From Mesostigma viride (taxonomy: Eukaryota; Streptophyta; Mesostigmatophyceae; Mesostigmatales; Mesostigmataceae), in assembly GCA_009746045.1 (NCBI GenBank), contig RPFO01000165.1, positions 248,001 to 312,000 of the forward strand: DNA of 64,000 bases, given 5' to 3'. A program made the position numbers and the translations under genes. Each line of letters opens with the position of its first letter. Within the stretch, counting starts at the first letter, position 1. Shown here piece after piece: positions 22,748-34,549 of this stretch. Below the pieces are notes generated by a model that did no database searches, was not told where the DNA came from, and was given only the letters and a program-made list of their open reading frames with translations.

Positions 22748-23582
22748 TTCTAGCTTGTGTAGCACATTCTTTTTGCATTATTCATGCTCTTTCTTGACCC
22801 TGGCCTGGCCCCTTTCTAAAACACCCTTCTTAGATGCTTCCCTCAGTCAGTTGACCTGCCACAGTGTGATGGTGATAAGTTTTAGATGCTGTATGGGTTT
22901 GAATACCTCCACATATGTTTGTTATACATTTCCCATACACATATTGCATGATTGTGAGGCAGTTGGCTGGTCTCTGTGGCATCATCAAGCACGTAACTGG
23001 TGAGTAAAAGCTTCCCATTGACAGCATGTGCCACCAGGTGTGCTGGCCATCACCTGGCAAGCTATAGCAGCTTAGGCCTAGTTTATCCTTGCTAGGGCAG
23101 GCTGAAATAGGCTCAACACCACTAGTTTGTTGGTGGCTGCCTCCTAGAATGCATGCCTTGCGTAGGGTATTCGTACCACGTTACCTACATTCATGGACAA
23201 GGTAGCACATGCACATAGGTGCCATGTAAGGGCAGTGTGATGATGCAGTCATGTTTCCCCATCATTGTGGAAGGGAAATGTATTGTTTGGCATGGTTGGT
23301 GGCCATATTAGTAGGTAGTATGCCCACCCTTACCCCCTTGGTTGCTTTTTACCAACGGTACCCGTATGGGCTGTACTGGGGGTAACTGCTGGTATGCCCA
23401 CCCAAATGATGACCCCAATGGCTCAAACTGTTCAGCAACTATTTGTTCATCATCCCTGAAGTGGTAGGTGCCTAGGTCTTATAACATACTTCAAAATGCA
23501 CATTCTACCAAAAATGAAAACGCGCGTCTTGACCCCCCTGACTTTGACGGCAGTTATATACGGCTGATTGGATTGCTCTTTT
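22748..23582. other. No recognisable gene
   Basis: Mixed sequence with no coding signal I can support. Confidence 0.4.
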
Positions 23583-24530
23583 CGCGGACCTCAACGCCCA
23601 GGGACGTGCGTGGCTGTTCTCGCTTTCCTTGCGGAGTGTGGGCTCGGCGTACCTTCGTGCTCTTCCCATGGCCCCCCCATTCGCCTTGGCTCCCAGCCAC
23701 TACTCGGTGGCGCTCCGGCACCAGCTATTTGCCCCGCAGCCTCTTGTTCCGGCCGGGCGGCCTTGTGGTAGCTGTGGGCAGCCGCTGGATCCCACGGGGA
23801 CTCACTACCTTTCCTGCATGGGGGGCCAACAGAATCAGAATTGGTATTTGTATTTGCACACTGTCCTCCTGACGGTGGTGCTCGCCATGATTCGGTCGGT
23901 TTTCCCCCACGCGAACATCCGGTCCGAGGATGCGGATGGCGCTGCCTTTTATTCCCCCAACCACCGGCCTGACATCGTGGTGCTGGACTTTGAGGGGGGT
24001 GGCCGGCATCTGCTTATCGACGTTTCGGTGGCGCGGCCCTTGGCTCTTAGCCACGTGGCTGGGGCCTCCCTCACGGCAGGTTACACGGCGGACCGGGCGG
24101 AGCGGGCCAAGCTCCTGGCCTACGGCGACGTCGGGCACCATCGTGTGGTGCCCTTTGTCCTGGAGGAGTTTGGGGCCATGGGGCCCCTGACCTCCGCCTT
24201 CTTCAAGGAGTGTTGCCGGCTCCGGGAGGACCGGCTGGACCTGGAGGGCCAGCGGGCCCCATGGTCGGCGCGGACCTGGACGTCATATTGGCGTCAGCGC
24301 TTGTCGGTGGCGCTGACTGGGGCCATGGCTGACATCATGCTCCGCCGTACGCGGGCTGATTTTGCGGTGCAGCAGGGCTATTAGGTTCCTCCCGTTAGGC
24401 GTTTCCATTGGTCTTATCGTAGTATAGAGCTTTGACATGGCTCTGTATATAGGTTTATAGCTGGGCGTTTGCTTTGGTTTGAGTGATTTCACTCTGCTGT
24501 AAGTAATTATATTTTTAATATATATATTAA
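23583..24530 (+). mobile_element. 5'-truncated non-LTR retrotransposon copy
   Basis: Contains the C-terminal coding part (to the stop at 24384) and the AT-rich 3' tail ending in TTTTTAATATATATATT. The 5' side is lost. A second copy follows directly at about 24550. Confidence 0.8.
23602..24384 (+). pseudogene. C-terminal part of a non-LTR retrotransposon ORF with CCHC and endonuclease-like motif
   Basis: About 260 residues, open to the stop at 24384. First a zinc motif CGSCGQPL...THYLSC (C-x2-C-x9-H-x3-C), then RPDIVVLDFEGGGRHLLIDV, which fits the PD...D pattern of the restriction-like endonuclease that follows a CCHC motif in site-specific non-LTR elements such as the R2 and CRE groups. The tail is Arg/Ala-rich. 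The reverse transcriptase should lie upstream but is absent through 5' truncation. The family call is by motif order only; an alternative is an RT-linked ORF of another class. Confidence 0.55.
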
Positions 24531-24549
24531 TACCTTGCATATATGTGAT

Positions 24550-24790
24550 CTCTTCGCGGCCCAGGGACGTGCGTGGCTGTTCTCGCTTTCCTTGCGGAGT
24601 GTGGGCTCGGCGTACCTTCGTGCTCTTCCCATGGCCCCCCCATTCGCCTTGGCTCCCAGCCACTACTCGGTGGCGCTCCGGCACCAGCTATTTGCCCCGC
24701 AGCCTCTTGTTCCGGCCGGGCGGCCTTGTGGTAGCTGCGGGCAGCCGCTGGATCCCACGGGGACTCACTACCTTGCCTGCATGGGGGGCC
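24550..24790 (+). mobile_element. Left part of a second non-LTR copy, split by B2
   Basis: Almost identical to 23597-23837. It ends in GGGCC, the target duplicated by B2, and continues at 33107. Confidence 0.85.
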
Positions 24791-25137
24791 AGTTAAAGCC
24801 CCCAACCGGCTGAGCTATGGCGGTCGGTCACGTTGAGCTTGGGATAAGGTGAACACAGAGAACTGCCGTCGGAGCTGGCCAACCACTGGTTTATGTCTTA
24901 GCCAGCAAAGCCTATCCGGTTAGGCTTAACCGTTGGACAAGCTAGCTGTCCGTACCGACCCGGATAAGGCCCCGGACTGGGGCCTAGGTGGCGCCGGCCC
25001 TAGGCGCCGCCCTTAGACCGGTCGACCGCATCGGACCGCCGGATTATAGCCGGCGGCTTAGCGGACGCTAGCGGAAGGCGTGCGGACAGACATGGGGAAC
25101 TTGAAGCCAGATCCTAGGGCTCTAGAGTTACTCAACT
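24791..25137 (-). repeat. 3' LTR of B2 (347 bp)
   Basis: AGTT at 24791-24794, AACT at 25134-25137. It shares with 32760-33106 changes not found in the B1 and B3 LTRs. Confidence 0.94.
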
Positions 25138-25177
25138 CCGACAGTACTCTTTTGTTCTTTGATCAATTATCAAATCG

Positions 25178-27483
25178 GTTTTCTCTGAATTAACGCATGC
25201 GGGAAAGATAAGGCCGCCATGCCTTGGCCTGGATGTGGAAGGCTGCCTGCGACATGGGCTGACTAATTCGATCTGTACAAAGGGTTTCCTGCTCGCCCGA
25301 ATTTTCCTTGGATGACCCGGTTGTTTATAAGGGTCGGTGGCTGTTAATTAGCGGTCCGAGAGAATTAATTGTAGGTTTTATACGACTTCACTTGCAAAGA
25401 TTCGTGTTTGGTTGCACCAGCTGAGGTTAGGTGGGGACCTGTAGGGTCGGCTGGTTGCTTACCGAATCTTTGGCTGATTTGGGTTATTTAGTGAGTCGTG
25501 ATTAATTATTGTATAGTGGATTCGGACCGGCCCAAGGGGTCGATGGGCGAGTTTTATGTTTGTCAGTCTTGGGAACCTTGTACAACTACCTGTACGGTTA
25601 ACGCACTAGCCTGGGGGTGCGTGGCCACGCTGTTTGTAGTGGCGTTTTCAGCACTGTTCAGGCCGGTGTGTGACGCATGCCGGTGTTAATTAATTTAGGA
25701 TGATGTCAGCTTGTGTGTCGGCGGGCCATGCAAGCTAGGCAGGCAATGATCCGCAATTGTTTCTTTCACAATGGCGGCAATGGCCGCCTGTGCAAAATTG
25801 CACATTCTAGCGCGGCTTGCATCTGTCTTGTAGCGGCCGAGGCAGATGGTGGCACAACCGCTAAGTTGTTCGACCAAGCATAGTATCGTTGGTCGTGCAA
25901 CGGAAAGAAAATTTAAATTTACCCCCATGTCGTTTTCCCCGGCTGCGGGTCTTTTTGACATGGGCGAAGGATGGGGCGCTACTCCGGCGGTTGGGCCAGC
26001 TTCGGCGGAGCTGTTTATAAGTTTCTAAAACAGCTCTAGTGTCACATCGCAGGCTTGCCACCTTGCGATGGTGCGTGGGACGTGACCTGGACTCAAAAGG
26101 TCCTGAACCAGGTTCCTGTCAGCAACGGCCTGTTTTTTTCATAAATTATTTTTTGTGGCGGCAGGTCAGTTGTCCAGCTGCCCCTGCCGAGGAGGGGTGG
26201 TTGGGGACAATAGGAGCCGCGCGAGAGTTGCGCTCCAAAGCTAGAAATTTCCCTATTGCGAGACTCGAGTTGGGGAGGGCGTCTCAGGGAGGCGAGGCTA
26301 CGCCAGACCTTTGTCGTTCCTTTTCGTCTCAGCACCTGCTGCGCGGCTCAGTCTATTATGGTGTCGTAAAACCTCTTTCCTTTTTGGACGGTTCCGGAAT
26401 TGCGAAATGCTGGCTCTTTTTGAGGGCTTGCTTTTGGGGTGGTCACCGGCTTGTGTCGCATTGAACCAGCGGGCCCCTGCGGGGGTTAATATAGCCTAGC
26501 GCGGGCTGAGTCGCCATTTAAGATGTTGCGACACTCTCTTTCGCGCACGGTGGTCATGAGTTTAATCGGCGCAATGGGGTTGGCGCCAGGGGGGGGTAAT
26601 TGGGTGGAGGCTTCTTGCTTCCGCGTGCGGATAGAGAAACCTTAAGGCCACTGTTAACTGCTGCATTTGTGGCAGGGCTCCACTTATTGTATTCAATCAA
26701 ATGCTGGTCTTCTTGGGAGCTGAGTGATTTTAATCGGTTTTCTCTGAATATAGTTTAATTAACGCATGCGGGAAAGATAAGGCCGTCATGCCTTGGCCTG
26801 GATGTGGAAGGCTGCCTGCGACATGGGCTGACTAATTCGATCTGTACAAAGGGTTTCCTGCTCGCCCGAATTTTCCTTGGATGACCCGGTTGTTTATAAG
26901 GGTCGGTGGCTGTTAATTAGCGGTCCGAGAGAATTAATTGTAGGTTTTATACGACTTCACTTGCAAAGATTCGTGTTTGGTTGCACCAGCTGAGGTTAGG
27001 TGGGGACCTGTAGGGTCGGCTGGTTGCTTACCGAATCTTTGGCTGATTTGGGTTATTTAGTGAGTCGTGATTAATTATTGTATAGTGGATTCGGACCGGC
27101 CCAAGGGGTCGATGGGCGAGTTTTATGTTTGTCAGTCTTGGGAACCTTGTACAACTACCTGTACGGTTAACGCACTAGCCTGGGGGTGCGTGGCCACGCT
27201 GTTTGTAGTGGCGTTTTCAGCACTGTTCAGGCCGGTGTGTGACGCATGCCGGTGTTAATTAATTTAGGATGATGTCAGCTTGTGTGTCGGCGGGCCATGC
27301 CTTAAGCAAGCTAGGCAGGCAATGATCCGCAATTGTTTCTTTCCCCTCCCTCCCACCCTAGAGGCTTCTTGCTTCCGCGTGCGGATTGAGAAACCTTAAG
27401 GCCACTGTTAACTGCTGCATTTGTGGCAGGGCTCCACTTATTGTATTCAATCAAATGCTGGTCTTGTTGGGAGCTGAGTGATC
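25178..27483 (+). mobile_element. Unclassified head-to-tail dimer inserted in the B2 3' UTR
   Basis: The flanking B2 sequence (ATCAAA left, ATAATT right) joins to exactly the uninterrupted sequence of B3, so the insertion left no target duplication. It is made of two head-to-tail units, each starting TCGGTTTTCTCTG and ending GAGTGAT(T/C)TTAA: unit 1 is 25178-26734, unit 2 is 26735-27483. Unit 2 lacks about 830 bp of the centre of unit 1, replaced by a short C/T-rich filler near 27344-27360. The identical 63-residue frames at 25498-25689 and 27067-27258 follow from the duplication and show no coding character. No transposase or terminal inverted repeats are seen. Confidence 0.6.
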
Positions 27484-27839
27484 TTAAATAATTACATCAA
27501 ATGCAGACCATACAAAACCCTCTAAGGTAGGGAACTCAAGGGGGCCTCAAGGCCGTCAAAATCACCACGGTATCGACCCGCGCCCTTGTGATCACACAAT
27601 GATGAATAGTGATGTAATAAGTATCGAGCAAAAAACAAACTATGCCACCAGACAAAAGGTGACCCATTTATTAGGACCAGTGACCCGCCGACGGGCCCAA
27701 GGCACCGTCCAACGTGGCTAGGGTATGGTCAGGACAAGCCAAAAAAAAAAAACTACCACCATGATAGTCGTGAATGCTAGCAACACAGGGTGAGTTATGG
27801 CTGTATTCATAAAGCGCCCGAGCCGTAACCCTGTGTGGC

Positions 27840-30180
27840 TCACGGGTGTTGCATCGTCATGCGCTTGCGCAACACTGCGTACTGCGGGGCAGCCTCCCGC
27901 GCCTCCTTGGTGAGTGCATCCGCGGGATTGAGTTCATCCGCGATGTGCTGGAGACGCGTGACGCAGGAGGCCGCCTCAGCGAGTACGAGGTAATCAACGT
28001 CCTGTGACCGCGCATAGGGATTGTCAAGGAAGGCCAAACAACTTTGTGAGTCAGTGTGCACCGTGCTAGTCCAGTGAAGTGTGAACCCACACGAGCCAAA
28101 TACCCAACCCAGCAAGTACCGCAGCCACATGCCATGTGAGATAGCTGAAACAATGCCCCGGCATTCAGCCGTGTTGGGGCTAGTGGCAATGCGGCTGTGC
28201 AAGCGCGAGTACCAATCTAACAACATGCCAGGCTGTCCCTCATTGCTGATAAAGAACAGCGCCCCCATGCGGGCCCGCACTTGGCTGACTGTGCGCGTCT
28301 CTAGATTAGCATCCGTCACTATCTCGAGGTGCACCGGCTGTGAGCAATCGAGCCCACGAAGCACAATACCGGGCGTCATGGCCAGCTGCCGCCGAACATT
28401 AATGGACCCTAGTCCTTCCAGCACATCATCGGGCAGGCGAGCGAGCACTGCCAAATCAGGTGCCACCGTGTCCGCCAACCACCCGAGCTTGCCCTTAACC
28501 GAGGGCCCATGGGTCGCCAACAGCGGGGACGGGAGATCGGCCAGCAGGTCAACCACATAGTTGCGGCTATCCTGCATGTGCATGACCCATTCGCCAGAAC
28601 GCGAATCCCGCTGCAACGTAGACTGCACGCCGCAAAACACCACGGGTTTACCCTCCTCATGATCCACCGCCCTGCCCAGGGGAAACTTAGCCGCCACTGC
28701 AGCAAGAAACTGGGTAGCAAATGTGCGAGGTGCCACCAGCTTGAAGTCATCGCCATGCCACACGAAGAGGGCTGGCTCGTCAGGGACGCCGGTGGGGACC
28801 ACAAAGAAGTTAGGATCAGCGCGATGGTACGTGGCCCCTAAGCTCTGCAAGACCTCCTCCGTGGAAATGCGGAAGATGATGGGAGAGCTCTGCAGCCCCT
28901 CCACCCCTGTCAACAGCTCGATATACTCGCTGCCAATGGTGCCATCCTGCCAGACCACCGGGATCGACCTTCACCACGTAGCGGGTGCCTTACCATGTTT
29001 GCTGCGCGACCCCAGCGTCGCTGTGGAGGAATGCCCGCTGAAAGTCACCGCACCACATCCCGTAGTCCTTGCCCGCGTTCCGCTTGCCCAAGTAGATGAC
29101 CGTCAGTAGCCGATGCGAAACATGGTTGAGCCCAGGGGTATAAAGATCCTTGGCATCCAGCGGGGAGGACCCCTTCGTCTCCGTGACCACGGGCCTAACC
29201 CGGAACACCACCGAAGAGTTGGTCTCGTCCGGCTTGTAGTTGAGCACGAACTTCAACCGCAACCGCGTGGCCCCGGCTGGCACACTCTCCAATCCTCGGT
29301 AGACCTCGCGCTCTCGCCACTGCTCCTTGGCTCGAATGAACGCGTCGCGCCACAGAGCAAACTTGAGAGGATCTTGACAGTCCAGGACAAGTTGCTCCCA
29401 CGTCACAGGGCTATCCGCCGCCAGTGAGTGTGAGTGGAGGCCGAAGCTGCGCGGGTGCCAATCCTGAGGCTGAATGATCGACTGGACTAGCGGCGGTGTG
29501 GAAAACGCCGCCATCGGTAAGCGCCGCACGACGCCGGGCTGCCCGACCACCACCCCCAATGGAGCGTGGTACTTGCGAAGCGGGATGCTGCCCACCCCCG
29601 CGACCGACATCAAGTCAGTGGACACTGAGAACCCTGGGTATGATACGAAAGGTTCGCCCAGCAAGGCCACATCCTCGTAGCCATCCACGACGTGAAACGG
29701 CGTGTCAATGCCCAACACCGGCAGCACCACCATCCCGGTAACTTGATATGCCGAAGTGCCTGCAAAGTCGGTCACCGATTTGTACGGCGACTCTAGCACT
29801 GGATACAGGGTGGCCGCCCGACGAGAGATAATAGACACGGATGCTTGCGTGTCCACAGCCACCAGCTTCCACGGTCTACACGTAGGAAACAAGGCTGACT
29901 TAACCGGCCTGACCCCCTGTGAGAGAGTTTTGACATGAGCCACCCCTGATGCAGCTTTCGCTTTAAGCGCCTGAGCACGCCACAAGGCCGTGACCGTTGA
30001 AGCCAGGTCCCTAGGTGGGCGAGGCGCATGGGCAGGACCCTGACCCTCCGGCGAGGCCACGCTAGGCGGGCCTCCCACATTATCCGTGGCTAGCACAGGA
30101 GGTGAGTCACTACTTGCACTAGGTCCCGTCAAACCCACCCCATCCTCATCCCACCCATCCACAGGGTCATATTGGGGCCC
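27840..30180 (-). pseudogene. PR-RT-RH of element B2
   Basis: Two frames, broken by a 4-bp insertion near 28963, carry the same protease-like, RT (WHGDD) and RNase H segments as B3. Unlike B1 and B3, the upstream C run has nine bases instead of eight, so this frame is continuous with the end of Gag-IN (the open frame starts at 30270). Otherwise differences from B3 are scattered substitutions. Confidence 0.87.
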
Positions 30181-32740
30181 AGGGGAGGGGGGGGGTGTAG
30201 CTGTGTCTGCCCCTGGGAGCGACCCGTGGGGTACCACCTCAGATGCTACGACAGGCGCATTATCCTTCACTACCCACCACGTGCCAGTGCCCTGTTGGCT
30301 GCCAGCTCACTCTCCATGCCATCCCCTTGCTTATAGCCTGCCACCGATGCCCATGGAATCCTATACACCCGATCATTCCACTCTATGTCTATGACCCGCA
30401 GCGGCCAGTCTAACTTTGTGATGGCCCCAGGCCCCTGCATGGTGCCCCGTTTGCCGCTGGGCGAGCTCTCTTGTGGAACATGACCAACTGCCCGACCTCA
30501 AAAGCGCTAGACAAATCAGGCAGCGTGGCATCCTTGAGCCGCAGCTTGGCGGCGGTATCCTGTAGATGCTGTTGGTATGCCTCTACTACCTCGGGTGAGT
30601 AGGTGCCCGCTGACAGCCCCCGAGGCGTGACTAGCCCAAAGCCCTTGACATCGAGCACGTGCCTATGGTTGCACACATGCATGAGCTCCTTGCACCACGT
30701 CGTCTTGACCGCGTAGGATTTGCCATGTGGGTTATCCTGTCGCTTGGCTGCCACAGTCTTGACATAGCTTACAGTGCGATCTATCATGCCCATATTGCCA
30801 TGATCCTCACGCCCCACGATGACCACGGCCTCCATCCCCGGCATGACATCCCCCACAAGGTACCCTCGCTCCAAGGGTGGAGTCTTGGCATGCCGCCTAC
30901 GCGACTTCTTCCTGATCTTGATGCATGCAGGCAGGACACTGAGCACGCACATTCTTCAGCTCGTTGTATAAAGGTGCCCCCAACATGTGTGCCCCCTCTA
31001 CCTCGGCTTGGGCCTCATGCCCGTATGCACGGTGCATCTGGTATGCTAACAGTTTCAGGGTGACAGCCTGAGGTGCAGTGGCATTGTCAGGATTCTCAAC
31101 AGGTGGGGTGACTACTGGGGTAGTGACATTGGCTAACTGGGCAGCTTCAGAGGCTGCACGAAAGGCCGCCCGTGTGAGCACCTTGCCAATGTGAAGATCC
31201 ACACTAGGGTGGTGTGTACCGAGAACATCTGCCCGCCCAGCATTCTCTTGCACTGTCACAACATTCCTCACAGGCCCAACCGCCCCAGTATCTAGCTGGG
31301 GTGCTGCAGTAGTGCTTGGTCGCTCGGCGTTGTACACACCCGACCTAGAAGACACCACATTGCTTAGGTCACGCATTGTAGACCCGTGCTCAGAAAGCAC
31401 GTGATCCTGGCGCGACAGAGCCAGAGCAGCATCAACGGATTGCGTGAGCACATCACGGAAGGAGACAGAGGATGCAGTCACGTTGCTTTTAGGAACGACG
31501 TCAGGCTCTACAACGGCCCGGTTCAGCGTGACGCACTGAGCAAAAGAAGGGGTATCGAGCGTGCTCTCACCTGACTTTCGTGCTGCCCGTCGCTCTGCCC
31601 ACTCCTCGCGTGTGCCGTGGACGACGATGCGCTTGGCCTTGCACGCCTCCACGCTGTGACCACGCAGAACGTCGTGGCACTTGCGGCAAAGGTTGTCCTC
31701 GAGCTCCAGGTCCGGGCGAACTCGGCAGTCATCCCGGACATGGCGACGTCCGAAGCAGCGCTCACAGCGTTGCTTGCGGTCAGTAGACGCCCCCTGCTGC
31801 CGCTTGGCCGGGGGATTATCACCCTGCTTGGCGTCGCCACCATGCCCGCGCTTGCGCCCTCGCTGGCCTCCGTTGTTGCCGTGGCCGACGACCTTTTTCA
31901 GGATGGCCGTAAGCTCCGACCGCGTAATGGGAGCCTCTGTGCCTGAAGAAGAAGACGCGCCGGTATCCACCTTGCGCAGGGATGGCAGAGCAGCCGAGGC
32001 AGCCGGCTTGGACTGCGCACTCTTGAAGCATGAGATCAAATACAGCATGCCCTCGTCGAAACTGACGGCACTCTTCTTTTTGAGTTCCGTCGCTATGGTC
32101 AGATGCACATCCGACGACAGGTCGCATTTCTTGAGAAATCGATTGCACAGGAAAATGGGCTTGAGAGTATCTAGCAGCTTATGCTTGTGCACGAAGACCT
32201 GGAAATCACGTGCAGCCCCGGGCAAATTTGCATTATTAACTGCATATAGCCCTCGAAATCGTTGAAGGCTTGCTCGTCGGCCTCTTCCTTAGACCGCGAC
32301 AAGTGGGCATCTAGACCGTTGTAAAAAACTTCCCAGGTTTGTTTGTTGTCGTCCGCAATGCGAACTAGATTGGCAATGTTTGGGTGCTTGGTTGCACTGC
32401 AGAATACTGCACGGAACTTGCCAATCAGCTCCGAATCTTTGTCCGCGCGTCCATCGCGCAGACGCTTGAGAGCAGCCAGAAAATCTGCTGCGTCGTCCGC
32501 CGTATAGTCGGCAGGTAGATCAGCGGGCACCTCCGTTTGCTTGAGAGGGCCGCGATTCAGTGCGTCGTCAGCAGCAAGCATCAAATGCTTGAACTGCTTG
32601 GCCAGTTCAGGTTGCGCCACGAGGGTTTGCATCAACCTCGTGGCCTCGTCCGCACTAAAGCGTGGCAGGACGGACCCTGCGGCCTCGCCACTTGGCGTAT
32701 CTGTGTGTTCGCCCGTGCGGCTCCGTGTACCGGAAGCCAT
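30181..32740 (-). pseudogene. Gag-integrase of element B2 with deleted integrase core
   Basis: It begins at the ATG at 32740. Gag is shifted by an inserted AT near 32245. The zinc motifs and integrase HH-CC part are readable to about 30920, where a short duplication shifts the frame. Then an in-frame deletion of 183 bp relative to B3 (56994-57176 there) joins GYLVGDVM directly to PGMEAVV, removing the second catalytic aspartate of the integrase. A further base is lost near 30470. This copy could not encode an active integrase. Confidence 0.87.
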
Positions 32741-32759
32741 CGGGAATTTTATGAATACA

Positions 32760-33106
32760 AGTTAAAGCCCCCGACCGGCTGAGCTATGGCGCTCGGTCAC
32801 GTTGAGCTTGGGATAAGGTGAACACAGAGAACTGCCGTCGGAGCTGGCCAACCACTGGTTTATGTCTTAGCCAGCAAAGCCTATCCGGTTAGCCCTAACC
32901 GTTGGACAAGCTAGCTGTCCGTACCGACCCGGATAAGGCCCCGGACTGGGGCCTAGGTGGCGCCGGCCCTAGGCGCCGCCCTTAGACCGGTCGACCGCAT
33001 CGGACCGCCGGATTATAGCCGGCGGCTTAGCGGACGCTAGCGGAAGGCGTGCGGACGGACATGGGGAACTTAGAGCCAGATCCTAGGGCTCTAGAGTTAC
33101 TCAACT
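32760..33106 (-). repeat. 5' LTR of B2 (347 bp)
   Basis: AGTT at 32760-32763, AACT at 33103-33106. TTGTATTCATAAAATTCCC follows on the minus strand before the Gag ATG. Confidence 0.94.
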
Positions 33107-33805
33107 GGGCCAACAGAATCAGAATTGGTATTTGTATTTGCACCCTGTCCTCCTGACGGTGGTGCTCGCCATGATTCGGTCGGTTTTCCCCCACGCGAAC
33201 ATCCGGTCAGAGGATGCGGATGGCGCTGCCTTTTATTCCCCCAACCACCGGCCTGACATCGTGGTGCTGGACTTTGAGGGGGGTGGCCGGCATCTGCTTA
33301 TTGACGTTTCGGTGGCGCGGCCCTTGGCTCTTAGCCACGTGGCTGGGGCCAGCTCCCTCACGGCAGGTTACACGGCGGACCGGGCGGAGCGGGCCAAGCT
33401 CCTGGCCTACGGCGACGTCGGGCACCATCGTGTGGTGCCCTTTGTCCTGGAGGAGTTTGGGGCCATGGGGCCCCTGACCTCCGCCTTCTTCAAGGAGTGT
33501 TGCCGGCTCCGGGAGGACCGGTTGGACCTGGAGGGCCAGCGGGCCCCATGGTCGGCGCGGACCTGGACGTCATATTGGCGTCAGCGCTTGTCGGTGGCGC
33601 TGACTGGGGCCATGGCTGACAACATGCTCCGCCGTACGCGGGCTGATTTTGCGGTGCAGCAGGGCTATTAGGTTCCTCCCGTTAGGCGTTTCCATTGGTC
33701 TTATCGTAGTATAGAGCTTTGACATGGCTCTGTATATAGGTTTATAGCTGGGCGTTTGCTTTGGTTTGAGTGATTTCACTCTGCTGTAAGTAATTTTTTT
33801 TTTAT
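33107..33805 (+). mobile_element. Right part of the non-LTR copy split by B2
   Basis: Continues the ORF of 24550-24790 (open frame to the stop at 33671, with RPDIVVLDFEGG and IDVSVARP) and the 3' tail from 33678. It is about 98 percent like 23838-24530 by eye, with one 3-bp insertion (AGC) near 33350. Confidence 0.85.
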
Positions 33806-34544
33806 ATACGTGAGATTGTGAGATACCAACCCGAAGGGCAACTCATGGACATGCTTGGCCCCCAAGGACAGCCATTGGATATGGGTAGTTTGGATGGCAT
33901 CTGGTTTGCAAAATTGTGAAGATCCAGCCGATTTATCGGCAGGATCTCAGACCATTTAGGGGTTATTAATGAGTCGCTTGACGCATTGCCGGGGTCCTGT
34001 ACTTCTGCAAAAAAAAGAATCCGTTGTGCAACCAGAACATGCATGAAATAGCATAAGGCTAGGTGACTGTACTAGATTTATAAAGCCGTCAAGAACCCAT
34101 TGATTCATACTAACCATTCAGCGGCGGTTCTGAAATTGTAACCATTGATCATTTAATGAATCATCTATACAACACTGTGTCAGAAATATTGAGACTTGTA
34201 GGTCGAAAACGATAGTGACAATTCAAGATTACGCTTTATTATCATTGCATATTAAATCCCGGACTACCACCGTTTGTCCACCAAAACCATGATGTGGCTC
34301 CCGGGTGGGGACCATAAGCGTCAGCCATAACTCATGGCTCAGACCTTAGGTAAGTGCAACGTAGGGCGCGTCTTCCTCTTATGCACAAGGGTGCACAAAG
34401 TGTGAGTGCTTGACAGGCTGGCACAAAGATTGCGTAGCTTATCTGAAACGTGCTGAGAATGCGTTACGCTAGCCAGATTCTGTTCACACTCTCTAGTCGA
34501 GTAGTACGACTGAATAGTACGCTAGCTATAGGTCGTAGGACCCT
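33806..34544. other. No recognisable gene; left flank of A2
   Basis: Likely includes the rest of the gypsy element seen at 63834-64000, because the two are contiguous when A2 is removed. I could not recognise an integrase in any frame. Confidence 0.3.
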
Positions 34545-34549
34545 GAACG

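Larger units (their letters stand above)
24786..33111 (-). mobile_element. Copia-like LTR retrotransposon B2 with target duplication
   Basis: The element is 24791-33106, flanked by GGGCC on both sides (24786-24790 and 33107-33111). It entered a non-LTR copy whose uninterrupted relative at 23832-23845 shows a single GGGCC, which confirms the duplication. Both LTRs are 347 bp with AGTT...AACT ends. Its 3' UTR carries a 2.3-kb insertion (25178-27483). Coding regions hold an internal deletion, a 4-bp insertion and frameshifts. Confidence 0.95.

Noticed and set aside
25498-27258. Identical 63-residue ORF found twice
   Set aside because: Identity comes from the unit duplication; no start context, domain or conservation beyond the repeat.
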